The notes beneath the pieces are model-generated. The model did no database searches, was not told where the DNA came from, and saw only the letters and a list, made by a program, of their open reading frames with translations. Shown here piece after piece: positions 12,480 through 20,571 of a stretch of DNA of 36,081 nt. The stretch spans positions 1 through 36,081 of the forward strand of contig JAFQLH010000068.1 of the NCBI GenBank assembly GCA_017396665.1, given 5' to 3'. The stretch comes from Oscillospiraceae bacterium (GTDB lineage Bacteria; Bacillota; Clostridia; Oscillospirales; Ruminococcaceae). The translations under genes were made by a program, and so were the position numbers. Numbering within the stretch: the first letter of the stretch is position 1; the number at the start of each line of letters is the position of its first letter.

Positions 12480-14699
12480 ATGAAGCTAAACAAAAGATAC
12501 CTTCGCAGTATAAGGAGCAATCTCTCCTTCTACATTTCAGCAACTGCGCTGACAATCCTCACTCTCCTGCTCTTTTTCATTATGAACATCGCAGGCAAGG
12601 CGATAGACCGCTTCGGTGACGAGTTCTTTGAAAGAAACTGCCTTGAGGACGCAAACTTCACAACCTACCTCGACATCCCGTCTGACGAGATGGAAGTGCT
12701 CGAGGAAACATACTCGCTGACACTTGACAAGCAGTATTACACAAACCTCGAAACAGACGGCACTACCGCAAGAGTTTTCAAGGCGACCGACAAGCTCAAT
12801 CTCTACGAGATTACCGTCGGAAGTGACCTTTCTTCAGATGACGAGATAATTATCTCTGAGGGCTACGCAGCCGAGCAGGAGCTCTCTGTCGGTGACAGCG
12901 TTAAAATACGTGACAAGGAGTACACTGTCGCAGGCTTGTTCCAAAGACCTGACTACCTGTATATGCTCCAGAACGAGAGCGACGCATACAAGAACGCTAC
13001 TACCTTCTTCCTTGCCTACGTCACAGACGCAGAGTATGAAAGAATCGGCTCAGACAGCTGTACATACTTTGTAAAGTACACAAAAGACAACCACAAGGCT
13101 TTCCGCACAGAGATAAACGACACCTACTATATGAGAAGCTACCTCACCAAAGAGGAGAATATGCGAATTGATATGGTGCCTATGCAGGCGGATATGTTTA
13201 TTGTGATGTCGTATATCATTCTCGTTGTTATGCCTCTTATTGTTGTTGTGCTCGTGAGCGTTGTCATTAGCCGTAAGGTGAAATCCGAGCAGAGAATGAT
13301 TGGCACTCTTTCCGCTATGGGCTACACCAAGGGAAAAATCATGCTCCACTACGCAGGCTTTGCTGTGATACCAGGAGTTTTAGGCGGAATTATATCGGTT
13401 ATTCTTGCCGCAATTTTCTGCCAGCCGTTCGGTGAGCTTGGACTTGCTGACTACGAACCGCTGAGGATTGACTGTAAGCTTGAAGTTCTCCCTGTAATTC
13501 TGGGAATCATTATCCCTACGGTAATGTATGTGCTGTCGGCTGTCGGCGCTGTTGCAAGGCTTCTTAAAAAGAACACCGTTTTGCTCCTTTCGTCAAACAC
13601 CGAACAGGGCAGGCTCAAGAGGGTTATGGTGAAAAACAAGCTGTCCTTCAGGCTGAAGTTCGCTGTCCGCTCTCTTATCGGAAACCCGTCAAGAAGCTTC
13701 GTTATGCTTCTGGGCGTTGTTGTGGGCGGATTTGTCTCACTGCTTGGATACTGCATTCTTGACACTATGGAAAACTCAAAGGAAACTATCTCCCAGTCGC
13801 TCGGCGGATACGAGTACCAGTATGTTATGGGCTCGCTTATCGAGGACAACAGCTACGGCGGCGAGGGAGTTATAATGTCGGGCGTTGAAACTAAGGACGG
13901 CGACAGCCTTAATCTTATCGGCACAACCGACTCAAACCCTTATCTCAGTCTTATGACAACAGACGGAGAAAGAATCTCTCTCGACGACGGCGGATACTAT
14001 ATTACAAGCGTTGTCGCTATGCTCTATGACATCGAAAAGGGCGACAGCATGGTGCTTGTAAACCCCCTGACGCTTGACGAGTTTGAAATAACAGTTTCGG
14101 AAATTATCGACTACGATATGCAGAGTGCCGTGTTCACGAGCGAGGAAAACGCTTGCGGTATATTGGGTATCGGACAGGGGCTTTCAAACGTTATTATGAG
14201 TGATAAGGAGCTTTCAATCCCCGAAGGCGAGCTTCTCCGGACAATCAAGATGTCAGACTCCGAGGAGCAGTTTGACAATATGACAGGTCAGATGGGTGTT
14301 ATGATATACCTGCTCATCGGCATCGGCTGTGCAATCTGCGTGGCTGCTGTGTATATCGCCGTAAATATGCTGGTCACAGAAAACAGAAGCAATATCTCAA
14401 TGCTCAAGGTCTTAGGCTACGACGACAAGAAAATCAACAAAATCGTCCTGCGTGTAAATCACATACTCGTGCCGATAGGCTTTGTTATCTGTATCCCACT
14501 CGTGTACAAGTCAACCGACTGGTTTATGAAATTCCTCGCAGACTATGTGGGTATGTACCTGAGTGCATATATCTCCCCGCTTAGCTTCATCCTCACTCTC
14601 GGCCTTATCTGCCTTAGCTACTTTTTCTCGCTCTTCTTCCTCAGAAGAAAAATCGCTAAAGTCAATATGGTCGAAAGCCTTAAGGATAACAGAGAATAA
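12480..14699 (+). CDS. ABC transporter permease with two FtsX domains
   Basis: A 739-residue membrane protein. Likely membrane segments are near residues 16-38, 238-265, 288-318, 335-362, 405-428, 606-632, 660-680 and 693-723, giving the duplicated FtsX arrangement with two large extracytoplasmic regions (about 40-235 and 430-600). After the fourth helix comes the conserved cytoplasmic join around LKRVMVKNKLSFRLKFAVRS, which starts the second FtsX half. No periplasmic adaptor exists in Gram-positives, so it probably acts as a BceB/MacB-like exporter or detoxifier in the plasma membrane. ATG at 12480 follows AAGGAGGTGCAGTT. It forms one operon with the ATPase. The substrate cannot be read from the sequence; metal or envelope stress is suggested by the riboswitch. 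Confidence 0.9.
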   Translation: MKLNKRYLRSIRSNLSFYISATALTILTLLLFFIMNIAGKAIDRFGDEFFERNCLEDANFTTYLDIPSDEMEVLEETYSLTLDKQYYTNLETDGTTARVFKATDKLNLYEITVGSDLSSDDEIIISEGYAAEQELSVGDSVKIRDKEYTVAGLFQRPDYLYMLQNESDAYKNATTFFLAYVTDAEYERIGSDSCTYFVKYTKDNHKAFRTEINDTYYMRSYLTKEENMRIDMVPMQADMFIVMSYIILVVMPLIVVVLVSVVISRKVKSEQRMIGTLSAMGYTKGKIMLHYAGFAVIPGVLGGIISVILAAIFCQPFGELGLADYEPLRIDCKLEVLPVILGIIIPTVMYVLSAVGAVARLLKKNTVLLLSSNTEQGRLKRVMVKNKLSFRLKFAVRSLIGNPSRSFVMLLGVVVGGFVSLLGYCILDTMENSKETISQSLGGYEYQYVMGSLIEDNSYGGEGVIMSGVETKDGDSLNLIGTTDSNPYLSLMTTDGERISLDDGGYYITSVVAMLYDIEKGDSMVLVNPLTLDEFEITVSEIIDYDMQSAVFTSEENACGILGIGQGLSNVIMSDKELSIPEGELLRTIKMSDSEEQFDNMTGQMGVMIYLLIGIGCAICVAAVYIAVNMLVTENRSNISMLKVLGYDDKKINKIVLRVNHILVPIGFVICIPLVYKSTDWFMKFLADYVGMYLSAYISPLSFILTLGLICLSYFFSLFFLRRKIAKVNMVESLKDNRE

Positions 14700-14727
14700 C
14701 CCCACTCACAAGCTTTATACTTTTTAT

Positions 14728-14934
14728 CGGGGGAAACCTTTCTGAAGAAAGTTTATCCCCCGGACCCCCTTACAAAGACTTTTAATATGATTTCAGCCCC
14801 ATAGGGTGTACATCACGAAACAGAGAATTTAAAATCAGTTCTCTCTTGGTGCATACCCTATGGGGCTGAAATTTATAATAAAAGTTTTAGGAAAGGAGTT
14901 TGAGGAACAACCCTTTTTCAAAAGGGTTTTCCTC
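14728..14934. repeat. Convergent hairpin repeats around a long 18-bp palindrome
   Basis: Between two convergent genes lie three structures. A near-perfect 15-bp hairpin with CGGGGGA/TCCCCCG ends is at 14728-14762, followed by ACCCCCTTACAAAGACTTTTAA. A perfect 18-bp inverted repeat has arms at 14790-14807 and 14855-14872, enclosing AGAGAA/TTCTCT. A second 15-bp hairpin is at 14902-14934 with GAGGAA/TTCCTC ends, preceded in mirror orientation by an AAAGTTTTAGGAAAGGAG block. The two outer hairpins with their tails look like the same dispersed element facing inward. They probably terminate both convergent transcripts. Confidence 0.65.
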
Positions 14935-14963
14935 AATAGAAGCACAAAGTTTATGGGCGGGGG

Positions 14964-17066
14964 TTATTTTGTGTTAGCTGTTACGGTTGCAGAGTAGCCG
15001 CCGTAGTAGGCTTTACTGCCGAGGGTTCTGTATGCTCTTACTCTGAACTTGTAGGTTGTAGCGGACTTGAGTGAGGTAACAGAATACTTGAGTGTGTCAG
15101 GGCTTGTGACCTTTGCAACTCTTACCCACTGTCCGTTCTTGTACTGCTCTACGATATAACCGCTTGCGCCTGTTACCTTGTTCCAAGCAAGTCTTACCGA
15201 TGACTTTGATGTTGCATCGACCTTTGCTGTGACCTTTGCAGGATTTGTAGAGGTTGTGACAGTTGAGCTCCACGCTCCGTAGTAAGCCTTACCGCCGAGC
15301 ATTTTGTATGCCTGTACTCTGAACTTATAGGTTGTGCCTGACTTTAAAGAAGCAACAGAATACTTGAGTGTGTCAGGGCTTGTAACCTTAGCTACTCTTA
15401 CCCACTGTCCGTTCTTGTACTGCTGGATGATGTAGCCGCTAGCTCCTGTTACCTTGTTCCAGGCAAGTCTTACAGATGAGCCTGAAACAGCGTCTTCCTT
15501 GGCTGTGACCTTTGCAGGCTTTGTGCAGGCTGTTACAGTATCTGCAAAGTCGCTGTAGTAGAGCTTTCCGTCTACAGTTGCGTATGACCTTATTCTGAAC
15601 TTGTACTCAGTACCTGCCTTGAGGGAAGGAACTGAATACTTGAGTGTTGAGTTGCTTGTGAACTTCTTTATTCTTACCCATGTACCGTTCTTGTACTGCT
15701 CTAAGATATATCCGTCTGCATCGGCTACCTTGCTCCATACAAGTCTTATCGAGCTGCCTGAGTTTGCTTCCATTTTGAAGGTGGCAGGATTTACGATAAG
15801 CGAGTACTCCTTGAAATAATCGTGTGCATACTGATGGGCAGACGAGCCCTTTGTGCAGTATATTGTCAGATTATAGCTTGTCTCAAACAGGTCGTCCTTG
15901 ATAGCCGTTGTAGGTGAAAGGAAGGTCACTCCCTTAAGAGAGTCCATTCCTGTGAAGGCATACATTCCGACGCTTGTCACAGTTGAAGGAACAATAATCT
16001 TTTCAAGCGTCTCGCAGTTCATAAAAGCACAGGCATCTATAGTCCTGAGTCCCTCGGAGAGCCTTATTTCAGAAAGCTCATAGCAGTCAGAAAATGCCCT
16101 TTCTCCGATAGACTTAACACTGCCCGGAAGCTCGATTGTTTCAAGTGTTTCGCAAAACGCAAAGCACCTGTAACCGATAACCTCAACACCGTCTGCGATA
16201 GTTACCTTCTTGAGACTTTCGTTACCGTTGAAGGTTCCTCTGTTAAGTGTCTTGAGTGTTGAAGGAATGTTTACTGAGGTAAGCTTTCTGCAACAGTCGA
16301 AAGCGTACTCACCGAGCGAGGTTATTCCCTCGGACATTGTTACAGAGGTAAGCTCATCGCAGCCGCTGAACGCATTATCGCCTATTGTTCTTATGCTTGA
16401 AGGAAATTTAAGCGTCTTGAGTGAAAGGCAGTCGTAGAATGCGTATTCTTCAATTGTTTTCAAGCCGCTGCCGAACCCCACAGAGCTGAGCCTGTTGCAG
16501 TGATAAAACGCCATATCTCCTATGGTCACAACACTATTCGGAATGGTGATGCTTTCAAGCTTCTCACAGCCGTAAAACGCCCCACCGCCTATGCTTTTTA
16601 CACCCGACGGAATGTTTACGTCCGCAAGAATCCAGCAGCAGGAGAAAAGCTCCTCGCTGATTGCACCAAGGTTCTTCGGAAGCTTTGCAGAAGTAAGCAC
16701 CATACAGCTACTGAACGCTCCCTTTCCGATGGTTGTCACGCTGTCAGGGACAGATATGCTCTCAAGACTTGTGCAGAAATAGAACGCGTAGTCGCCGATT
16801 TCCTTTAAACCGCTCGGGAGCTTGACCGACTTCATTCCAACGCATTCGTAAAATGCATAGTTGCCGATTTTAGTTACCGCCTTTCCGCCTATCTTCGCAG
16901 GGACAGTAACATTCTCAGCACCGCCGTTGTAATCTGTGATAAGTACTGTGTTGTCGCTGAGCACCTCATAGGTAAAACCTCCGTACTCCGCTGCTGACGC
17001 TACCGTACATCCCAGCACGAAAAACACCGACAGCGCAAACAGTATTGATACCAGCTTCTTTTTCAT
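14964..17066 (-). CDS. Secreted BspA-type leucine-rich-repeat protein with three fibronectin type III domains
   Basis: A 700-residue secreted protein. A signal peptide (KKK, hydrophobic stretch, ASA-A near residue 26) is followed by about 15 BspA/LRR_5 repeats of roughly 23 residues (pattern IGxxAFxxCxxLxxVxIPxxVxxI) to about residue 415, then three fibronectin type III modules at about 425-515, 516-608 and 609-700, each with GYILEQYKNGxWVRI/V and TYKFRVRAY. No sortase motif or C-terminal membrane anchor is present, so retention at the cell surface is uncertain. Such proteins in gut bacteria serve adhesion or ligand binding. The last two FN3 modules are nearly identical, suggesting recent duplication. 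A consensus promoter lies at 17120-17147; ATG is preceded by GAGAGGAAG. The adjacent minus-strand surface gene has its own terminator. Confidence 0.9.
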   Translation of the reverse strand: MKKKLVSILFALSVFFVLGCTVASAAEYGGFTYEVLSDNTVLITDYNGGAENVTVPAKIGGKAVTKIGNYAFYECVGMKSVKLPSGLKEIGDYAFYFCTSLESISVPDSVTTIGKGAFSSCMVLTSAKLPKNLGAISEELFSCCWILADVNIPSGVKSIGGGAFYGCEKLESITIPNSVVTIGDMAFYHCNRLSSVGFGSGLKTIEEYAFYDCLSLKTLKFPSSIRTIGDNAFSGCDELTSVTMSEGITSLGEYAFDCCRKLTSVNIPSTLKTLNRGTFNGNESLKKVTIADGVEVIGYRCFAFCETLETIELPGSVKSIGERAFSDCYELSEIRLSEGLRTIDACAFMNCETLEKIIVPSTVTSVGMYAFTGMDSLKGVTFLSPTTAIKDDLFETSYNLTIYCTKGSSAHQYAHDYFKEYSLIVNPATFKMEANSGSSIRLVWSKVADADGYILEQYKNGTWVRIKKFTSNSTLKYSVPSLKAGTEYKFRIRSYATVDGKLYYSDFADTVTACTKPAKVTAKEDAVSGSSVRLAWNKVTGASGYIIQQYKNGQWVRVAKVTSPDTLKYSVASLKSGTTYKFRVQAYKMLGGKAYYGAWSSTVTTSTNPAKVTAKVDATSKSSVRLAWNKVTGASGYIVEQYKNGQWVRVAKVTSPDTLKYSVTSLKSATTYKFRVRAYRTLGSKAYYGGYSATVTANTK

Positions 17067-17119
17067 TGCCTTTTCTTCCTCTCATATTGGGTTAAAAAAT
17101 ATTACAAACTTCCTTTTCT

Positions 17120-17147
17120 ATTGTATCACAAATTGATAAATTGTCAA
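17120..17147 (-). promoter_or_regulatory. Promoter of the leucine-rich-repeat gene
   Basis: Minus strand perfect TTGACA (17142-17147), 16-base spacer, TACAAT (17120-17125). Confidence 0.8.
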
Positions 17148-17196
17148 GAAGCCGCTAACATTTTAATACACCCCCTGCCTGTTTTTCTGCGTATGC

Positions 17197-17228
17197 AACA
17201 AAAAACCGACCGCTTTTACACGGTCGGT
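17197..17228 (-). terminator. Terminator after the sortase-type surface protein gene
   Basis: On the minus strand ACCGACCG pairs with CGGTCGGT around an 8-base loop and is followed by TTTTT. It separates the two surface-protein genes. Confidence 0.9.
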
Positions 17229-17262
17229 ATTATTTTATGCCAAGAGATTTAAAGTGATTTCT

Positions 17263-18636
17263 TTACTTTCTCTTCTTTGTTGCTACCATAGCAACTGCTG
17301 CAAGAGCGATACCTGCAAATGCAAGTCCTGCTTCTGCGCCTGTCTGAACGTTGTCGTCAGTCGGCTCGTCAACAGGCTCATCTGTTGGTTCGTCTGTTGG
17401 CTCGTCTGTTGGTTCGTCTGTTGGTTCGTCTTCAGGCTCTTCCTCAGCAGGCTTTGCCTCGCACTCTGTGAGGATGTAGCTTTCAAATTCTTCAGCCCAG
17501 CTATACTCGGAAACAAGCTCTCCATCGCCGTTTACAGTAAAGCTGCCGGTTGCACTGAAAGCGTAGCCAACGTTTGGATAAAGGATTGCACGGAAGGAGT
17601 ACTGCTTGCCTTCTTCAAACACTTCGTTGCCTTCCATAACTCTGATGTCTTCAAGTTCCTCGTCATAAACGCCCCAGTCGAGTGAACCGATTGAGTAGTT
17701 TGCACCCTCAGGAAGCTTTACGCTTGCGAGATTTTCTTCAACAGTTTCGCCGATTGTTGGCTCAGCGTAGCCTTCAACGCCGATTTCTGTGATTAAAACA
17801 TACTCAGGAACCTCGTATACAAAGCCTACGAATGCCTCTCCGCTTGAATATACATTTGAATCCTCATAAACATAATCTGTTGAGCCGTTTACTGTAATTT
17901 CAGCGTTAGCGTCAAAAACATATCCGAACTTAGGTGTAACCATCACCTGGAAGCCGTAAATCTTGCCCGCTTCAAATACTGTGTCAGGCGAAAGCGAGTC
18001 TCCGACTGATGCGTAGCTTTCGTCAAGCTCAAAGCAGGTAGGGTTGTCAACGTCGCCTGTATCCATAAGCTCATAGTTTGCGCCCTCAGGAAGCTTCAGG
18101 TCGTCAAGAATCTCTCCCAATGTCTGTCCTGCAACAGGCAGGTCAAAGCCCTCTACATCAATTTCAGTAATAGTTGTCAGTGTCATTTCCTTTGCCTCTG
18201 TGTTCACGAGTGAAACGCAGGCACTGTCAGCGTCAACACGGCAATAAAAGTCTTCAACAAGAGTGTCCTCTCCGTTGATTGTCAAAACTGCGTCATCAGC
18301 AAACTCATATCCCTCATTCGGAATTACGTAAAAGTCTGCGGCATAGATTACGCCCTCTTCAAAGGTTTCGTCTTCGAAATCGTAATAATCGTCCTCATCC
18401 TCTACATAGATATACCAGTTTACATAGTCAATGCTGTAATTTGCTCCCTCAGGAACCTTGATTTGAGCTGTCTGCTGAGCCTCCGTCACACCTACATAAG
18501 GTATAACCTCGCCTATTACGTCAACTGCGTCAATGACAATGTTTTCGCCTTCAGCAAACGCTGTAATCGATAACATTGAAGCTGAAACAAAAAGAGCTGT
18601 CAGAGCAGCAGTGATTCGTGTCTTGTTGATTCTCAT
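17263..18636 (-). CDS. Cell-wall-anchored acidic surface protein with three repeat units
   Basis: A 457-residue, strongly acidic secreted protein. The signal peptide ends near AFAEG (residue 29). Three diverged repeats each carry a xPxxGxT(xE) lead and a (L/I)K(L/V)PEGANY block (KVPEGANYS, KLPEGANYE, KLPEGANYS), with intervening GYEFADDAVLTINGE, GYVFDANAEITVNGS and GYAFSATGSFTVNGD units. A spacer of EPTD repeats (about 404-427) leads to NVQTG (429-433), a hydrophobic helix and terminal KKRK. This is the layout of a sortase signal with NVQTG in place of LPXTG. The function is unknown; adhesion or matrix display is inferred. A promoter lies at 18705-18733; ATG follows AAAGGGAGTTG. Confidence 0.8.
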   Translation of the reverse strand: MRINKTRITAALTALFVSASMLSITAFAEGENIVIDAVDVIGEVIPYVGVTEAQQTAQIKVPEGANYSIDYVNWYIYVEDEDDYYDFEDETFEEGVIYAADFYVIPNEGYEFADDAVLTINGEDTLVEDFYCRVDADSACVSLVNTEAKEMTLTTITEIDVEGFDLPVAGQTLGEILDDLKLPEGANYELMDTGDVDNPTCFELDESYASVGDSLSPDTVFEAGKIYGFQVMVTPKFGYVFDANAEITVNGSTDYVYEDSNVYSSGEAFVGFVYEVPEYVLITEIGVEGYAEPTIGETVEENLASVKLPEGANYSIGSLDWGVYDEELEDIRVMEGNEVFEEGKQYSFRAILYPNVGYAFSATGSFTVNGDGELVSEYSWAEEFESYILTECEAKPAEEEPEDEPTDEPTDEPTDEPTDEPVDEPTDDNVQTGAEAGLAFAGIALAAVAMVATKKRK

Positions 18637-18704
18637 AATATCAACTCCCTTTCATATAAATTCTGTCTTGAAAAGACTGCTCCCCAAATATAAGGATTAC
18701 ATTA

Positions 18705-18733
18705 ATTATACATTATGAAAAACAAAAAATCAA
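18705..18733 (-). promoter_or_regulatory. Promoter of the surface-protein gene
   Basis: Minus strand TTGATT (18728-18733), 17-base spacer, perfect TATAAT (18705-18710). Confidence 0.75.
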
Positions 18734-18781
18734 TACTTCTCTTGAACTTTTTAAAATGTTTTTACTTGTATATTTTTTTCG

Positions 18782-18810
18782 TGAAACCTTTTGACACCCT
18801 GCGGTGTATT
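18782..18810 (+). promoter_or_regulatory. Putative ECF-sigma promoter of the lipoprotein gene
   Basis: TGAAACC (18782-18788), 10 bases, CTGCGGTGTATT (18799-18810). The same two blocks with the same spacing lie upstream of the ECF sigma gene at 22333-22361. An overlapping sigma-A reading (TTGACA at 18791, TATACA at 18813, 16-base spacer) is also possible, but it is not conserved in the other copy. Confidence 0.6.
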
Positions 18811-18867
18811 ACTATACAAAGGGGCAATACTCCGTTGCTCCGCATTCAGAAGGAGAAAAAGAATTAA

Positions 18868-19152
18868 ATGAAAAAACAGCTATTTTATTTACTCACAGCT
18901 TTTCTTCTGGCGAACTCACTTTCGGGTTGCTCAAACAATGATGGCAGCAGCAAGGCAGAAGGCAAGGAATACACAGGCTCACCGCTTCTCAGCGGCATAA
19001 CCTCAGACAACTACAAGCAGACCTGTCTTATTTACTCTGACACAGCGGACGCTAAGAAGGTCGGACTTGTAAACTACACAACAGGCGAGGTTATCATTCT
19101 CGACAAGGACGGCAAGGAAGCTCTCAGCTGCAGATATATGTCGCTTTTCTAA
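18868..19152 (+). CDS. Small lipoprotein, unknown function
   Basis: 94 residues. KK plus a hydrophobic stretch and the lipobox LSGC, with the lipidated Cys at position 21, mark an outward-facing lipoprotein. A Ser/Asn/Gly linker follows. The mature part contains CLIYSDTADAKKVGLVNYTTGEVIILDKDGKEALSC-like strands; two further cysteines (near 53 and 88) could form a disulfide. I do not recognise a family. ATG at 18868 has AGAAGGAG upstream. The promoter block at 18782-18810 is shared with the ECF sigma operon, so the gene may belong to that sigma factor's regulon. It is monocistronic, ending at a bidirectional terminator. Confidence 0.75.
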   Translation: MKKQLFYLLTAFLLANSLSGCSNNDGSSKAEGKEYTGSPLLSGITSDNYKQTCLIYSDTADAKKVGLVNYTTGEVIILDKDGKEALSCRYMSLF

Positions 19153-19177
19153 TCTGATATCTACTCTCCATACATAG

Positions 19178-19220
19178 AAAAACACCCACAGGGGAAGCTA
19201 TCCTCCCTTGTGGGTGTTTT
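19178..19220. terminator. Bidirectional terminator between the lipoprotein and aldo/keto reductase genes
   Basis: AAAACACCCACA-GGG pairs with CCCTTGTGGGTGTTTT with one bulge. A-run on the left and T-run on the right serve both convergent genes. Confidence 0.9.
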
Positions 19221-19235
19221 GTTTTGCTTATTGAA

Positions 19236-20357
19236 CTAGCCCTCAAGCTTTTCTGTTGCTTCCTTGAGAAGCTCAATGATAGGAAGGTGCTGAGGACATA
19301 CCGCCTCACACTGACCGCAGCCGATGCAGGAGGATGCCTTTCCGCTTCTTCCGATAAGTCCGCCGTAGAAGAACTTAGGTCTGTTGTCCTTAGGGAACTT
19401 TCTGAGTGTGTTTACAGCGCCGAAGATATCAGGGATGCTGATGCTCTGAGGACAGCCGTCCACACAGTAGCGGCAGGAGGTGCAGCCTATGAGCTTTACT
19501 GAAAGCATCTTGTCGCACACCGCCCTGAGTGTTTCCTTTTCCTTTTCTGAAAGCGGCTCAAACTCTGTGAAGGTCTTGAGGTTATCAGCAACCTGCTCCT
19601 CGTTTGACATACCGCTTAAGATTGTCATAATTCCGTCAAGTCCGCCGCAGAAACGCATAGCCCATGAAGCTACCGACCTGTCGGGGCTTGTTTCCTTGAA
19701 CATTGCCTCAAGCTCGTCGTCTACCATTGCGAGAGTTCCGCCCTTGACAGGCTCCATAACAATCATAGGAACCTTTCTCTCAGAGAGGATTTCGTACAGT
19801 CTGCCAGACTGAACGATGTCGTTGTCCCAGTCTGCATAGTTGAGCTGAATCTGTACAAACTCAACCTCAGGGTGCTTGTCAAGAACCTTTATGAGAAGCT
19901 CCGGTGTGCCGTGGAAGGAAAAGCCGAAGTGTTTGATTTTGCCCTGTGCCTTCTTTTCCATACACCAGTTGAAGCAGTCGAGGTTTTCGTACACGTCATA
20001 GTTGCTGCCGTCTTCGAGGCTGTGGAGAAGGTAGAAGTCGAAATACTGAAGTCCTGTTCTTTCGAGCTGTTCAGAGAACACCCTGTCCCTGTCCTCCTTT
20101 GTCTTGAGCGCCCAGGCAGGGAGCTTTGTTGCTACCATATAGTCCTCTCTCGGATAACGTCCTACGAGCAGCTCCTTTACTGCCTTTTCAGAGTTACCGC
20201 CGTGGTACACATACGCTGTATCGAAGTAGTTGAAGCCTGCCTTCATATAGCTGTCTATCATACCTGTGACACGCTCTATGTCTATCTTTCCGTCAATTTC
20301 GGGAAGGCGCATAAGACCGAAGCCGAGCTTGCTCATTTTTTCAAGATTGATTGCCAT
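19236..20357 (-). CDS. Aldo/keto reductase with two C-terminal [4Fe-4S] motifs
   Basis: A 373-residue protein. Residues 1 to about 285 are an aldo/keto reductase TIM barrel with the catalytic tetrad Asp46 and Tyr51 (FDTAYVYH), Lys78 (ATKLP) and His112 (YLLHS). The C-terminal 85 residues hold two ferredoxin-like clusters, CTSCRYCVDGCP (from about 292) and CIGCGQCEAVCP (from about 344). This fused layout is common in anaerobes; the enzyme likely reduces an unknown carbonyl or unsaturated substrate with electrons from NAD(P)H or ferredoxin. ATG at 20355-20357 follows GAGGAGGTATG; promoter at 20401-20430. It is a single-gene unit between two terminators. The family is certain; the substrate is not readable. 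Confidence 0.93.
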   Translation of the reverse strand: MAINLEKMSKLGFGLMRLPEIDGKIDIERVTGMIDSYMKAGFNYFDTAYVYHGGNSEKAVKELLVGRYPREDYMVATKLPAWALKTKEDRDRVFSEQLERTGLQYFDFYLLHSLEDGSNYDVYENLDCFNWCMEKKAQGKIKHFGFSFHGTPELLIKVLDKHPEVEFVQIQLNYADWDNDIVQSGRLYEILSERKVPMIVMEPVKGGTLAMVDDELEAMFKETSPDRSVASWAMRFCGGLDGIMTILSGMSNEEQVADNLKTFTEFEPLSEKEKETLRAVCDKMLSVKLIGCTSCRYCVDGCPQSISIPDIFGAVNTLRKFPKDNRPKFFYGGLIGRSGKASSCIGCGQCEAVCPQHLPIIELLKEATEKLEG

Positions 20358-20400
20358 TTGTCATACCTCCTCAGGTCACAAATAATCGTGGATTTTTAGA

Positions 20401-20430
20401 ATTATAACACTCTTTTCCCCTCTCTGTCAA
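20401..20430 (-). promoter_or_regulatory. Promoter of the aldo/keto reductase gene
   Basis: Minus strand perfect TTGACA (20425-20430), 18-base spacer, perfect TATAAT (20401-20406). Confidence 0.75.
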
Positions 20431-20493
20431 GGAGGTTTCACGCCTCTGCTCCAAATAAACCTCATAAAGCTGATACAAAAGTAAGCCTTGCAC

Positions 20494-20534
20494 AAAAAAT
20501 CTCCCCACACCGCTAGAAGGAGGCGATGTGGGGA
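20494..20534 (-). terminator. Terminator of the sigma/anti-sigma operon
   Basis: On the minus strand CCCCACATCGC pairs with GCGGTGTGGGG (one wobble) around a 9-base loop and is followed by AGATTTTTT. It lies about 40 bases after the anti-sigma stop. Confidence 0.88.
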
Positions 20535-20571
20535 ACAGCTATTTATCTCACTTTGAAAGTGAAACCGTGGA

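Noticed and set aside
17350-17440. Short direct repeats resembling a CRISPR array
   Set aside because: They are 12-base units in frame that encode the EPTD spacer of a surface protein, with no unique spacers.
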